64,000 bases of DNA from Corynebacterium uberis (GCF_020616335.1 NZ_CP085051.1:744001-808000); one strand, 5' to 3'; counted from the first letter of the stretch, positions 1-10,921 are shown. A program made the numbers and translations. The notes: generated from the letters alone by a model not told the origin.

Positions 1-440
1 TGGAAATCATTGTGCATGTCCCCGTCCCAGCGCGCCGCCCAGCCGGTGTGCAGCGCCACGAAGCTGCCCGCCGGGACGCGCCCATGGGCGCGCTCCCACT
101 CGACCAGCGTCTCCGCGGTGACCAGTGCGTCCGGATCCGCGGCGGCCTGCGCGGAGAAGTCCACAAACGCCAGCGGCGCGACGCATTCGGCGGCGGGAAT
201 CTCTCCGAGGGTGCGCGCGCCGGGGTGAAAATGCACGGGCGCGTCGACGTGGGTGCCCCACTGCCCGATCAACCGATACCGCCACACCAGGGCGCCATCG
301 GCGGCCACGCTGGTCCACAGCTCGGTGTCCTGATCTGGGTCGGTGGGGTAGCGCGGCTGGCCAGCGGCAAACTGGTGGCTTAAGTCCACCCAGGTGTGTC
401 CGCGCAGGGTGGCGGCTAGGTCCCACAGGCTGCGGGTCAC
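1..440 (-). CDS. Cyclase family protein (kynurenine formamidase-like), 3' end outside window
   Basis: Partial gene that runs off the left edge; about 146 N-terminal residues are visible. The segment around residues 70-85 reads GQWGTHVDAPVHFHPG, which carries the HxGTHxDxPxH-type metal-binding signature of the cyclase/kynurenine formamidase family. The family consists of metal-dependent hydrolases of amides or lactones. The start is GTG, and its last two bases overlap the TGA of the upstream oxidoreductase (GTGA junction), so the two genes are very probably co-translated. The substrate cannot be deduced. The neighbouring oxidoreductase suggests a small catabolic or detoxifying operon, which is inference only. 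Confidence 0.85.
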   Translation of the reverse strand, partial: MTRSLWDLAATLRGHTWVDLSHQFAAGQPRYPTDPDQDTELWTSVAADGALVWRYRLIGQWGTHVDAPVHFHPGARTLGEIPAAECVAPLAFVDFSAQAAADPDALVTAETLVEWERAHGRVPAGSFVALHTGWAARWDGDMHNDF

Positions 441-1441
441 ACGCCGGCCCCGAAGTCGATGGCGATCTTGCCCACCGTGCGATCCTCCTCAATGAGGCGG
501 TGTGCCTCGCGCAGGGTGCGTGCGGACAGCCCCTCGAGGGTGCGGGTGACGGGGGCGGTGAGGGTGGCGGCGTCGAGAAGCGAGGACACCCGGCCCAGGA
601 TCTCTCCTTGGCGGGCCAAGTCTGGGGTGGCGAACATCGAGCGGGTGAACATGGACTCCCAGTGCACCGCGATGGACTTTTGCTTGAAGGCCGCGAGGTC
701 GAAGTCGGTGGGGTCGTCGATGAGCACCAGGTGCGACTGGGGAGCCATGATCGCGGCAAGCTCGGCCGCACGCCCAGAGGTATGGGTGGAAAGTACCCAG
801 TCAACGCTGTGGGCGTCGAGCTGCTCATCGAGGCGGCGAGAGTGGTCAATGACGGCGGTGGCGCCGCGCTCGCGCACCCACTCGTGGGACTCCGGGCGCG
901 AGGCAGTGGCCACCACGTGAGGCAGCTGGGTAAGCGCGCGGGCCAACCCCAGCGCCAGGGTAGGAACCCCGCCGGCCCCGCCGAGGATGAGCAGGCGTCC
1001 GTGGGGCTGATCGGTGGGGATACACAGCCGGTCGAAGAGGCATTCCCAGGCGGTCAGTGCGGTGAGCGGGACGGTGGCTGCCGCGGCGTCGGAAAGCGAA
1101 CGCGGCGCGCGTGCGGCCAGGCGCTCATCGATGAGCTGGAGCTCGGCGTTCGACCCCTGGCGGGTGATATCCCCGGAGTAGAAGACCCGGTCGCCGCAGT
1201 CGAAGAAGCGGGCCTTGCTGCCGCGGGCCACCACGGTTCCCACCGCATCAAAGCCCAGCACCTTGGGGCTATCCTGCGGGCCGCTGCGCCTGCGGACCTT
1301 CGCGTCGATGGGGTTGATGGACACCGCGTGGACCTTCACCACCAGGTCATGGTCGCGCGGGGTGGGATCAGGAAGCTCGACCTCGTGGAAGCAGTCGGGG
1401 TCACTGGTGGGCAAGGAATCCAAGATTGCTACAGCCTTCAT
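437..1441 (-). CDS. Zinc-type alcohol dehydrogenase-like / quinone oxidoreductase family protein
   Basis: 334-residue MDR-superfamily protein. The N-terminal GroES-like domain (VVKVHAVSINPIDAKVR, then GFDAVGTVV) is followed by a Rossmann domain with LLILGGAGGVPTLALGLAR near residues 150-170. It lacks the structural zinc cysteine cluster, as in the ZADH1/TIGR02817-like group of NADPH quinone or enone reductases. I chose ATG at 1441 because MKAVAILDS is the usual family N-terminus. Longer in-frame starts would run into the neighbouring TatD coding region. It is divergent from the TatD gene (67 bp between starts) and coupled by a 4-nt overlap to the downstream cyclase. The substrate is unknown. 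Confidence 0.88.
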   Translation of the reverse strand: MKAVAILDSLPTSDPDCFHEVELPDPTPRDHDLVVKVHAVSINPIDAKVRRRSGPQDSPKVLGFDAVGTVVARGSKARFFDCGDRVFYSGDITRQGSNAELQLIDERLAARAPRSLSDAAAATVPLTALTAWECLFDRLCIPTDQPHGRLLILGGAGGVPTLALGLARALTQLPHVVATASRPESHEWVRERGATAVIDHSRRLDEQLDAHSVDWVLSTHTSGRAAELAAIMAPQSHLVLIDDPTDFDLAAFKQKSIAVHWESMFTRSMFATPDLARQGEILGRVSSLLDAATLTAPVTRTLEGLSARTLREAHRLIEEDRTVGKIAIDFGAGV

Positions 1442-1508
1442 ACCCTGTGAGCCTAGCCCGGTGAGCCCAGGTGACGCGCTGGCGTGGGCGGGCCTAAAAT
1501 CTGCGGGC

Positions 1509-2351
1509 ATGTCAAAGAAGAAACCTAAACCTGACCCGGTTCCAGCCGAGCCGCTGCCGGGAATCGTTGACGCGCACACCCACCTGGCCTCCTGCGGGGC
1601 CCGCACCGCCGAGGAGGTGGCTGCGGTGGTGGATCGCGCCGTGGCAGCCGGGGTGGACAAGCTATGCACCGTGGGGGACGGGGTGGAAGAAGCCGCCGCA
1701 GCGCTGGCGGCGGCACAAGAAAATCCGCGAGTATATGCGGCGTGCGCGGTGCACCCCACTCGCGCGCGGGAACTCGACGCCCCGACGCGCCAGCGGGTAG
1801 CGCAGCTGGTGGCGGATCCGCGGTGCGTGGCGGTGGGGGAGACGGGGTTGGATACCTACTGGATCCGCCATGATCCGGAGCGCACAGCGCCGCTGGAGAT
1901 GCAGGAAGAGGCCCTGCGCTGGCACATCGACCTGGCCTGCCAGCACGGTAAGGCGTTGATGATTCACAACCGGGAAGCAGATGCGCAGCTGCTGGACATC
2001 CTCGACGATGCCCCCCGCCCGCCGCACGTGATCCTGCACTGCTTTTCTTCGCCTCTCGACGTCGCCGCCCAAGCCATCGAGCGCGGCTATGTGCTCAGCT
2101 TCGCCGGGAACGTGACCTTTAAGCGCAACGAGTACCTGCGCCAGGCCGCCGCGATGGTTCCTCCGGGCCAGCTGCTCATTGAGACGGATGCCCCGTACAT
2201 GACCCCGGAGCCGTTCCGCGGGTGCCGCAACGAGCCGGCCCTGGTTGGGCACACCGCCTATTGCGTGGCGGCGGCCCGGGGACAAGATCCGGGGGAGTTG
2301 GCCGATGAGGTCTCGGCAACCTTTGACCGCGTCTATGGGCTGAATCTGTAG
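1509..2351 (+). CDS. TatD family metal-dependent hydrolase
   Basis: 280-residue TIM-barrel hydrolase. Visible are DAHTHL (metal ligands) near residue 21, GETGLD with the metal-binding Glu, HNREAD, ILHCFSS and ETDAPY near the C-terminus. These are the canonical TatD signatures. TatD proteins are metal-dependent 3'-5' DNases or D-aminoacyl-tRNA deacylase-like enzymes involved in DNA repair and turnover. A gene of this type directly precedes rpf2-rsmA-ispE in corynebacteria, as here. The start at 1509 is used because upstream in-frame codons lie in the promoter of the divergent oxidoreductase. A lysine/proline-rich tail of about 17 residues precedes the catalytic domain. Confidence 0.93.
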   Translation: MSKKKPKPDPVPAEPLPGIVDAHTHLASCGARTAEEVAAVVDRAVAAGVDKLCTVGDGVEEAAAALAAAQENPRVYAACAVHPTRARELDAPTRQRVAQLVADPRCVAVGETGLDTYWIRHDPERTAPLEMQEEALRWHIDLACQHGKALMIHNREADAQLLDILDDAPRPPHVILHCFSSPLDVAAQAIERGYVLSFAGNVTFKRNEYLRQAAAMVPPGQLLIETDAPYMTPEPFRGCRNEPALVGHTAYCVAAARGQDPGELADEVSATFDRVYGLNL

Positions 2352-3840
<1,489 letters not shown>

Positions 3841-3873
3841 CCGGGCTGGGTGTGCCAGGTAGATTCGGAAGCT

Positions 3874-4755
3874 ATGGATCATCGTGAGCACACCCCGGCC
3901 GCCCAGCTGTTGGGGCCCGTTGAGATTCGGGCCCTTGCTGGTGAGCTTGATGTCACGCCCACCAAAAAGTGGGGGCAGAACTTTGTGCATGACCCCAATA
4001 CGGTGCGCCGCATTGTGGGCGCAGCCGAGCTGGATCCTTCCGACCACGTGGTCGAGGTCGGCCCTGGCCTTGGGTCGTTGACCCTGGCGCTGCTGGATAC
4101 CGTCGAGCAGGTCACCGCCGTGGAGATCGATCCGCGCCTGGCGCAGCGGCTGCCGCGCACGGTGCAGTGGCGGGCGCCGGACTTCGCCGAGCGGCTGCGG
4201 GTGGTGCAGGCGGACGCGTTGGCGGTGGGGGCCGACGAGGTGGGGGCGCCGACCGCGCTGGTGGCCAACCTTCCCTACAACGTCTCGGTTCCGGTGCTGC
4301 TGCATTTCTTGGCCACGTTTCCGTCCTTGCGGCGCGTGCTGGTGATGGTGCAGGCGGAGGTCGCTGACCGCCTGGCAGCCCCCGCGGGCTCAAAGGTCTA
4401 TGGTGTTCCGTCGGTAAAGGCGAGCTTCTATGGCAAGGTCAGCCGGGCAGGTGCCATTGGGAAGAACGTGTTTTGGCCTGCCCCGCGCATTGACTCGGGG
4501 CTGGTGCGCGTGGACCGCTTTGCCCCGGGGGCTGCCCCGTGGCCGGTCGATGAGGCCACCCGGTCGCGCGTGTTCCCGCTTATCGACGCCGCCTTTGCCC
4601 AGCGCCGCAAGACCCTGCGCGCCGCGCTCGCGGGCACCTTCGGCTCCGGCGCGGCGGCAGAGGAGGCGCTGCGAAAGGCGCAGATCGATCCGACGCTGCG
4701 CGGGGAAAAGCTCTCCGTTGCTGACTTTGTTCGGCTGGCCGGGGTGGGGGCGTGA
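3874..4755 (+). CDS. rsmA: 16S rRNA (adenine1518-N6/adenine1519-N6)-dimethyltransferase
   Basis: 293 residues. It shows [10 protein letters not shown] (family N-terminal signature), SAM-binding [20 protein letters not shown], and the catalytic NLPYNVS motif (N6-adenine methyltransferase motif IV). KsgA/RsmA dimethylates two adjacent adenines near the 3' end of 16S rRNA and acts as a late 30S maturation checkpoint. The start at 3874 (MDHREHTP) is preferred over 3850, which would add eight residues of intergenic character. It is tightly coupled to ispE downstream through TGATG, an arrangement common in actinobacteria. Confidence 0.96.
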   Translation: MDHREHTPAAQLLGPVEIRALAGELDVTPTKKWGQNFVHDPNTVRRIVGAAELDPSDHVVEVGPGLGSLTLALLDTVEQVTAVEIDPRLAQRLPRTVQWRAPDFAERLRVVQADALAVGADEVGAPTALVANLPYNVSVPVLLHFLATFPSLRRVLVMVQAEVADRLAAPAGSKVYGVPSVKASFYGKVSRAGAIGKNVFWPAPRIDSGLVRVDRFAPGAAPWPVDEATRSRVFPLIDAAFAQRRKTLRAALAGTFGSGAAAEEALRKAQIDPTLRGEKLSVADFVRLAGVGA

Positions 4756-5726
4756 TGGGCGCGCCGCTTGAGGGCAGCCGGACGGTGCGCGCGGTGGGCC
4801 GCGCCAAAGTCAATCTTCACCTGGGGGTGGGTCCGGCGCGCCCGGATGGCTTCCACGAATTGGCTACGGTTTTCCAATCGCTCAGCCTGGCCGACCAGGT
4901 CACGCTGCGCTGTGATGACACCCAGGCGTGCCCGCCGGGCGAGCCGGTGGTGCGCGCCGTGACGGTCAGCGGTCTTGACGCGGCGGCTGTGCCCTGCGAC
5001 GCCAGCAACCTGGCGGCCCGCGCGGTGGAGGCCATCGCTGCTAATCTTCGGGCCAAGCGCGGGGCGGTGGAGGTGCCGGCGATTGATCTTGAGATAGTCA
5101 AGGCAATTCCCACGGCCGGGGGCATGGCTGGCGGGTCCGCGGATGCGGCGGCTGCGCTCGTGGCGGCGAATGCGGCGCTGGGGGCGGGATTGGATCAGGG
5201 GCGCCTGCTGGAATTGGCGGCGCAGCTGGGCTCGGACGTGCCGTTTACGCTGTTGGGCGGCACGATGCTGGGCACGGGACGCGGAGAAAAGCTCACGCCC
5301 ATGCTTGCCCGTGGGCAGTACCACTGGGTGTTCGCACTGCCTGGCCTGGGGCTGTCCACGCCACGGGTGTTTGCCAAACTCGATGAGCTGCGTGGCGGCG
5401 ACCAGCCGGCGGGCCCGGCGGCGCCCGATGCGGTGGCGGCTGCGCTGGCCGCAGGCGACGTGCATGCGTTGGCGCGCAGCATGCGCAATGAGCTGGAGCC
5501 GGCGGCGCTGTCCTTGGAGCCGCGGCTGCGGCGGATCCACGCCACGGCCCGGGAATTGGGGGCGCTGCGCGCGCTGGTGTCTGGGTCGGGGCCCACCATA
5601 GCGCTGCTGTGCGAGGATGCCGCCGCGGCGGCGGAGGTTGCCGAGGGGCTGGTGGCAGCCAACCTGGTCTCCCAGGCGCTGCCTGCTCACTCGGTGCCCG
5701 GAGGGGCCCAGCTACTTGGCGGCTAG
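4755..5726 (+). CDS. ispE: 4-diphosphocytidyl-2-C-methyl-D-erythritol kinase
   Basis: 323-residue GHMP kinase of the non-mevalonate isoprenoid pathway; it phosphorylates CDP-ME at the 2-hydroxyl. It has AKVNLHLGVG at the N-terminus, the glycine-rich ATP-binding loop PTAGGMAGGSADAAAALVAAN near residues 117-135, and the C-terminal SGSGPTIALL motif. The ATG at 4755 overlaps the rsmA stop (TGATG), so the two genes are translationally coupled. A GTG directly before it (4752) is an alternative start. It converges closely (13 bp) with the AztD-like gene, with no obvious terminator between. Confidence 0.96.
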   Translation: MGAPLEGSRTVRAVGRAKVNLHLGVGPARPDGFHELATVFQSLSLADQVTLRCDDTQACPPGEPVVRAVTVSGLDAAAVPCDASNLAARAVEAIAANLRAKRGAVEVPAIDLEIVKAIPTAGGMAGGSADAAAALVAANAALGAGLDQGRLLELAAQLGSDVPFTLLGGTMLGTGRGEKLTPMLARGQYHWVFALPGLGLSTPRVFAKLDELRGGDQPAGPAAPDAVAAALAAGDVHALARSMRNELEPAALSLEPRLRRIHATARELGALRALVSGSGPTIALLCEDAAAAAEVAEGLVAANLVSQALPAHSVPGGAQLLGG

Positions 5727-5739
5727 GCCCGCTGAGGGG

Positions 5740-7134
5740 CTAGTGCTCGTGGCCGTGATCGTGGTCGTGCTCGTGGGGGTGGGCGGCGTCGGCATCCGCA
5801 TCAGAGTGCGCGGGGCCGTGGCCGTCCACGATGGCCATCTCGGTGGGGGTGACGCTGAGCTGGTGGCGGGCGGCAACCTCGCCGGAGGTCAGGTCAACGA
5901 CGGCCAGTTCCTTCTTTTCGGCGTCGGTGACAAAGGCGGTGGTGCCGCGGACCTTGAGGATAGGCCCGGGCTGCTGCCACTCGTCCTTTTCAGTCCAGGA
6001 GTCGATGACGGGGATGTCCTTGACCACGGTGGCGGACTGGGGGTCAATGACCTTCAGGTGGCCGTCGGTGGTCAGCACGATGGCCTGCCCGTCCTCGGTG
6101 CGCCCCAGGGAGCGGAACCAGTAGGATTCGCCCAGTTCCACGGTGCGCATGGTGGCCTGCTGGGTGTCGATGAGCGCCACGGAGGTGGGGTGCTCATGCT
6201 TGTTGTCCTTGTCGGTCTTGTTGTCTGCCAGCACCCAGGCAAAGGCGTCGCCGCCGGCCATGTTCCCGGAGCGCTGGTAGGCGTGCTCGACGGGAACCTT
6301 GTGGAAGGCGGAGCCGTCGAAGACGATGGGGCCGTTCTCACAGCCAAAGGCCACTCGGCCGTTCTTTCCGGGGGCTTCGCCGTGGACGCCGGGGCAATCG
6401 TTGGTCTCGGCGAGGGTGGAGCCGTCGGCGGCGACGTGGCGGATGGTGTCACGGTGATCGGTCGTGCCGGCGGTGATCAGGGCGGAGCCGTCGGGAAGCG
6501 GGACGGCCACGCCGTGGTGCCCGGAGCCGGTCTCTAGCTTGCCGATGGGCTTCAAGGCGCCTTCCTCTAGGGAGGCGGTGTCAAAGAGCTCGGCGGAGCC
6601 GGTGCCGTCAGAAAAGACAGCGGTGCGGCCGGCGTGGGCGACCACGTGGCCGATCTTCTTGCCGGAGGTAGTGGCGTCGGTGAGGTAGGGGGTGCCGGCG
6701 TAGTAGTGGGAGTGATCGCCGTGGGGCTGGACGTGGACGGCGGCGTCGTACAGCAGCGCCTCGTCGCCATCGGTGACCATGACGGTGCGGCCGTCGCCGG
6801 TGTCATTGAGGCGCAGGAAGCCGGGATGGTCCGTCTCGTCGAGGACCTTGCCGGTGACGGTGTCAATAGTCAGCAGGCCGTCGTCGTGGCTGATCACCGC
6901 CCGCGGATTGATCCGGGAGACCTCCTTGAGCTCGCCGGGCTTGGCGGCGGAGGAGGAATCAGCGGCCTCTGCGGCGGAGCTGGCGGCAGTGCTGGCGCCA
7001 TCCGTCGACGAGGTGGTATCTGTGGTGCCGCAGGCACCGAGTGCAAGCGCTGCGCCGAGTGCGAGGGCGCAGGCGGGAAGGGCCCGGTGGCTGATGGGAC
7101 GAGTATGGGGGAAACGGCGGGTCTTTCGTGTCAT
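5740..7134 (-). CDS. Secreted metal-binding beta-propeller lipoprotein, AztD (zinc metallochaperone)-like
   Basis: 464 residues. The signal peptide ends in the lipobox LGAC (ALALGAALALGAC), so the protein should be a lipoprotein. A Ser/Ala/Thr-rich linker follows, then repeated propeller-blade segments (HDDGLLTIDTVTGKVLDET, VVDLTSGEVAAR). His-rich patches include VHVQPHGDHSHYYAGTPYL and the C-terminal tail HPHEHDHDHGHEH. This matches AztD-type periplasmic zinc chaperones, which deliver Zn to AztC binding proteins. No aztABC genes are in the window. The start at 7134 is supported by a -10 ending exactly 7 nt upstream, which predicts a leaderless mRNA. A Zur-like box lies in the promoter. Confidence 0.8.
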   Translation of the reverse strand: MTRKTRRFPHTRPISHRALPACALALGAALALGACGTTDTTSSTDGASTAASSAAEAADSSSAAKPGELKEVSRINPRAVISHDDGLLTIDTVTGKVLDETDHPGFLRLNDTGDGRTVMVTDGDEALLYDAAVHVQPHGDHSHYYAGTPYLTDATTSGKKIGHVVAHAGRTAVFSDGTGSAELFDTASLEEGALKPIGKLETGSGHHGVAVPLPDGSALITAGTTDHRDTIRHVAADGSTLAETNDCPGVHGEAPGKNGRVAFGCENGPIVFDGSAFHKVPVEHAYQRSGNMAGGDAFAWVLADNKTDKDNKHEHPTSVALIDTQQATMRTVELGESYWFRSLGRTEDGQAIVLTTDGHLKVIDPQSATVVKDIPVIDSWTEKDEWQQPGPILKVRGTTAFVTDAEKKELAVVDLTSGEVAARHQLSVTPTEMAIVDGHGPAHSDADADAAHPHEHDHDHGHEH

Positions 7135-7141
7135 AGAGGCA

Positions 7142-7170
7142 ACCCTACTGACAATGAAAATCGTGTGCAA
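7142..7170 (-). promoter_or_regulatory. Promoter of the AztD-like gene with embedded Zur-like box
   Basis: On the minus strand TTGCAC (7170-7165), a 17-bp spacer and TAGGGT (7147-7142) form a good promoter. The -10 ends 7 nt before ATG 7134. Inside the spacer lies TGACAATGAAAATCG (7149-7163, plus-strand reading). It matches about 10 of 15 positions of the TGAAAATGATTTTCA-type Zur motif as I remember it. A repressor bound there would block polymerase. The promoter is seen directly; the Zur assignment is inference. Confidence 0.5.
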
Positions 7171-7230
7171 TAAGCCCTGTGGGCGGAATCCGTCATTTGG
7201 CGCACGTCCGGCCTAGACTGTCACCTTGAT

Positions 7231-9051
7231 ATGGCAGCGCAGATAAATTTGATCAATTTGGAGGCCGTGTCCAAAACCTTTGGACTGACCACCCTCCTCG
7301 ACCAGGTCAGCCTGGGGGTCCAAGACACCGACCGCATCGGGGTCGTCGGCCTCAACGGTGGCGGCAAAACCACCCTCCTGGAAGTCCTGACGGGCATCGT
7401 CGAACCGGACTCCGGGCGCGTATCCCACCGCGGAGGCCTGCGCATGGCGGTGGTCACCCAGCGCGCCGAACTTGATCCCCACGCCACGGTGGGCCAATGC
7501 GTGGTCGAGCCCCTCGGGCTCAACACCTTCGAGTGGGCCTCCAACGCCAAAGTCCGGGAAGTGCTCGGCGGGCTGGGAATCATCGGCCTGGGGCTAGACA
7601 CCGCAGTCGGCGACCTCTCCGGCGGGGAGCGCCGCCGCGTCAACCTCGCCGCCGCCCTGGTCCAAGACCTCGACCTGGTGGTCCTTGACGAGCCCACCAA
7701 CCACCTGGACATCGAAGGCGTGCAGTGGCTGGCCCAACACCTCCTCTCCCGACGCATCGCGGTGGTGGTGGTCACCCACGATCGCTGGTTCTTGGACACC
7801 GTGGCCACCCGCACCTGGGAGGTCCACGACGGCCAGGTAGACACCTACCAGGGCGGCTACAATGACTGGATCTTCGCCCGCGCCGAGCGCGCCCGACAAG
7901 CCGATGCCGCCGAGGCACGCCGCCGGAACTTAGCGCGCAAGGAGCTCGCCTGGCTGCGCCGCGGCGCCCCCGCGCGCACCTCCAAACCGCGCTACCGCAT
8001 CGAGGCCGCAGAAGCGCTGATCGCCGATGTGCCCGCCCCGCGCAACAGCGTCGAACTCATGCAGTTCTCCCGCGCCCGCCAGGGCAAGAAGGTCATCGAC
8101 CTGGAAGACGCCCGCATTGAAACCCCCGACGGGCGAACCCTGGTTGACCACCTGACGTGGCGCCTGGGCCCCGGCGAACGGTTAGGCATCGTGGGCGTCA
8201 ACGGCTCCGGAAAAACAACCTTGCTGCGCGCCCTTGCCGGCGACTACCCGCTGGCCAGCGGGCGGCGAGTCGAAGGACTGACCGTGCGGCTCGGATGGCT
8301 GCGCCAGGAACTCGATGACCTTGACCCCACACGCCGTGTTCTCGACGTCGTCGAAGACGTGGCCACCTACGTCCACCTGGGAGACAAAGAACTCAGCGCC
8401 TCTCAACTGGCCGAACGCCTGGGCTTCCCGCCCGCCCGCCAACGCACCCCCGTCGGCGACCTCTCCGGCGGGGAGCGCCGCCGCCTGCAACTCACCCGCA
8501 TCCTCATGAGCGAGCCGAATGTGCTGCTCCTCGACGAGCCCACCAACGACCTGGACATAGACACCCTCCAGGAACTGGAATCGCTTCTCGACGCCTGGCC
8601 CGGCACGTTGGTAGTCATCTCCCACGACCGCTACCTCATCGAGCGCATCGTCGACTCCACCTGGGCACTCTTCGGCGACGCCACCCTGACCAACCTTCCT
8701 GGCGGCATCGACCAGTACCTTGCCCGCCGCAAGGAACTGGCCGCCGCGAGCCAGCAGGCGGCGGTGACCCCGGGGGCGTCGGCACGCGAAACCGCCGCAC
8801 CCGAAAAGAAGAAGCGCAGCTTCCAGCAACAACGCGAAAACAGCAAAGCCCTGAGCAAGCTGGAGCGCGCCATGACACAAACCGCACAGCGCATCGACGA
8901 CCTGGAAACCCAACTCGGTGACGTAGCGCAACAGCTTCCGGTAGACACCGCCGAGCTTGCCCGCCTGGATGCGGCCGTGAAGAAGGAACGCGCGGCGCAT
9001 GAAGAACTGGAATCCCAATGGCTAGAGCTAGCCGAGGCCATGGAGGGATGA
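7231..9051 (+). CDS. ABC-F family ATPase (ribosome-associated translation factor)
   Basis: 606 residues with two ABC domains and no membrane segments. Domain 1 has Walker A GLNGGGKTT, signature LSGGERRR and DEPTNHLDIEG. Domain 2 has GVNGSGKTT, LSGGERRR and DEPTNDLDID. The interdomain linker is basic (RRRNLARKELAWLRRG). A charged C-terminal coiled coil (about residues 530-600) is as in Uup/EttA-type proteins. ABC-F proteins bind the ribosomal E site; some give antibiotic resistance, most tune translation. A -10-like TAGACT (7213-7218) lies 12 bp before the ATG. The downstream hydrolase starts inside the last codons (ATGA overlap). A specific resistance role cannot be claimed. Confidence 0.93.
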   Translation: MAAQINLINLEAVSKTFGLTTLLDQVSLGVQDTDRIGVVGLNGGGKTTLLEVLTGIVEPDSGRVSHRGGLRMAVVTQRAELDPHATVGQCVVEPLGLNTFEWASNAKVREVLGGLGIIGLGLDTAVGDLSGGERRRVNLAAALVQDLDLVVLDEPTNHLDIEGVQWLAQHLLSRRIAVVVVTHDRWFLDTVATRTWEVHDGQVDTYQGGYNDWIFARAERARQADAAEARRRNLARKELAWLRRGAPARTSKPRYRIEAAEALIADVPAPRNSVELMQFSRARQGKKVIDLEDARIETPDGRTLVDHLTWRLGPGERLGIVGVNGSGKTTLLRALAGDYPLASGRRVEGLTVRLGWLRQELDDLDPTRRVLDVVEDVATYVHLGDKELSASQLAERLGFPPARQRTPVGDLSGGERRRLQLTRILMSEPNVLLLDEPTNDLDIDTLQELESLLDAWPGTLVVISHDRYLIERIVDSTWALFGDATLTNLPGGIDQYLARRKELAAASQQAAVTPGASARETAAPEKKKRSFQQQRENSKALSKLERAMTQTAQRIDDLETQLGDVAQQLPVDTAELARLDAAVKKERAAHEELESQWLELAEAMEG

Positions 9052-10865
9052 AACGACTACACCCGTGGGGAATCGTCGGCGCCGGCATCATGTTTGTTCT
9101 GGGGCTGACCCCATCACTGCTGCCCCGCGAGGTGTTCTACCAGGGCGTTGTCTGCGGGCTAGGTGCCGGGATCGGATACCTGGTAGCGCTGGGGGTCCAC
9201 CGCGCGTGGCAACGGTGGGGTGCACCCTGGGTGCTCCCGCGCCTGGCGCGGTGGGTGGCGCGGTGGAGTGCTCGGCGTTCGGAGGAGGCTCGGCGTTCGG
9301 TGGAGGCTCCGCGTTCGGTGGGGTGGTGGCGGCAGTCTAGTAGTGGCGGGACTGGTGGGGCCGTGGCGGTGAGCCCGCGGATGGTGCGCGCCGGGGAGAT
9401 CCTGCTCAGTGTCATCGTGGTGTGCGGGGTGCTCGTGGCCGTTGGCTTTGCGCTGCGCTGGCAGCGTGCCATCGCCGAGCTCACCGGATCGCAGGCCTAC
9501 ACCGTGTGGGAATTTCTGCTGGTCATCCCCGTGGGATTCGCCGTTTTTGGGCTCATGGTTGCGGTGGGGCGCCTGCTGCGCGCCAGTGCGCACTGGATTT
9601 CCCGCGTGCTGCCTGCCCGGGTGCGGCCTACCGTCCGCTCGGCAACGGGGTGGATGACGGTGGTCGTGGCATGCGTGGTCCTGGTCAACGATGTCATCCC
9701 GGGGGCCATCGTGGGATTAGGGGAGCGGGCATTTTCCGCTACCACCCCTGACGCGTCCGGCAGCTACGGCGCGACTGAAGAAGGGGTGGACCAGCCCCAG
9801 GAGTCCACGCGCAGCGGCTCGCCGGCCTCCCCGGTATCCGCCGACGGGTTGGGCACGTTTGGCCGCCGCTTCGTTGCTGGCGGCCTGCGCAGGGCGGACC
9901 TCGCCGCCCTGACCGGGCGGGAGGCCCGGGAACCGGCGCGCGTGTATGCGGGATTGGGTAGTGCGCCCGATAATGCCTCCCGCGCCCAGGTGCTCATCTC
10001 CGAACTTGAGCGCACCGGTGCGGCGGACAGGGAGGCCATTTTATTGGTCATGCCCACCGGCACAGGATGGGTGAATTTGCGCGCCGCCCAGGCATTTGAG
10101 CTGCTGTATGGGGGTAATACCGCGATCGCTTCTGCGCAGTATTCCTCGCTGCCGTCGGCGTTCCATTTCTTTGCGGGCGGCGATGCGGTGCGGGCCGCAG
10201 GCGTCGAGCTTCTCACCCCGCTTATCGATTGGTGGAATGCGCTGCCCCAACAGCACCGGCCCAAGCTGTACCTATATGGGGAGTCGCTGGGTTCTACCGC
10301 CGTGGAGTCCGCCTTTTCAGGTATTCGGGATATTGCAGCCTCGGTGGATGGGATTTTGCTGACCGGGCCGCCCCACTTCAACCCGTTGCATTCCAGCTTG
10401 GTGGCGCGCCGGGACCCGGGCAGTCGTGCGGTCAGCCCAGAATACTCGGGCGGTATGACTGTGCGTTTCGCGCAAGACCGGAACGATATTCGGAACTTAA
10501 CCGCCAGCCCGGACATTGGGTCGCCGCATACCCGCGTGCTTTATGTTCAACACGCCTCCGACCCCGTGGTGTGGTGGTCCCCGCGCCTGCTGGTGCGCGA
10601 GCCCGACTGGCTGCGCGAACCCGCCGGAACGGACCGCTATCCCGGTATGCATTGGATTCCCGTGATTACGTTTCTTCAGGTCTCCGCGGATTTACCGGTG
10701 AGTCAAAATGTCCCGCAGGGCCACGGCCACAATTATGGGGACACGATGGTCGATGGCTTTGCGGCCATCGCCGGGGTAAGCGCGCAGTCACAACCGCTTA
10801 TCGACGCCCTCGCTGAGGCCTTGCCACGCGCCCTCGCCATGAGCGGGGACGAGAGGTTCGGCTAA
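9048..10865 (+). CDS. Integral membrane alpha/beta-hydrolase (Abhydrolase_9 type)
   Basis: 605 residues. The N-terminal part carries about four to five hydrophobic segments (e.g. IVGAGIMFVLGLTPSLL; LLSVIVVCGVLVAVGFAL; LLVIPVGFAVFGLMVAVG; MTVVVACVVLVNDVIPG). The C-terminal alpha/beta-hydrolase region contains the nucleophile motif LYGESLGS and PTGTGWVN. This two-part layout is that of the actinobacterial Abhydrolase_9_N/Abhydrolase_9 proteins of unknown substrate. ATG 9048 overlaps the ABC-F stop (ATGA) and is preceded by GGAGGG, although very closely. ATG 9018 is the alternative start. A compact block of GCGTTCGGTGGAGGCTC-type repeats sits near 9275-9320 within the gene. Confidence 0.82.
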   Translation: MKRLHPWGIVGAGIMFVLGLTPSLLPREVFYQGVVCGLGAGIGYLVALGVHRAWQRWGAPWVLPRLARWVARWSARRSEEARRSVEAPRSVGWWRQSSSGGTGGAVAVSPRMVRAGEILLSVIVVCGVLVAVGFALRWQRAIAELTGSQAYTVWEFLLVIPVGFAVFGLMVAVGRLLRASAHWISRVLPARVRPTVRSATGWMTVVVACVVLVNDVIPGAIVGLGERAFSATTPDASGSYGATEEGVDQPQESTRSGSPASPVSADGLGTFGRRFVAGGLRRADLAALTGREAREPARVYAGLGSAPDNASRAQVLISELERTGAADREAILLVMPTGTGWVNLRAAQAFELLYGGNTAIASAQYSSLPSAFHFFAGGDAVRAAGVELLTPLIDWWNALPQQHRPKLYLYGESLGSTAVESAFSGIRDIAASVDGILLTGPPHFNPLHSSLVARRDPGSRAVSPEYSGGMTVRFAQDRNDIRNLTASPDIGSPHTRVLYVQHASDPVVWWSPRLLVREPDWLREPAGTDRYPGMHWIPVITFLQVSADLPVSQNVPQGHGHNYGDTMVDGFAAIAGVSAQSQPLIDALAEALPRALAMSGDERFG

Positions 10866-10921
10866 AGCGTTCGCCGCGGGGGCGTCGAAAAGCGAGCGGC
10901 GTGGCCGCTATGCTGGGGCCC

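Noticed and set aside
125..1450. 441-residue open frame on the plus strand
   Set aside because: Antisense to the cyclase and oxidoreductase genes; composition is that of a GC-rich shadow frame with no family motif.
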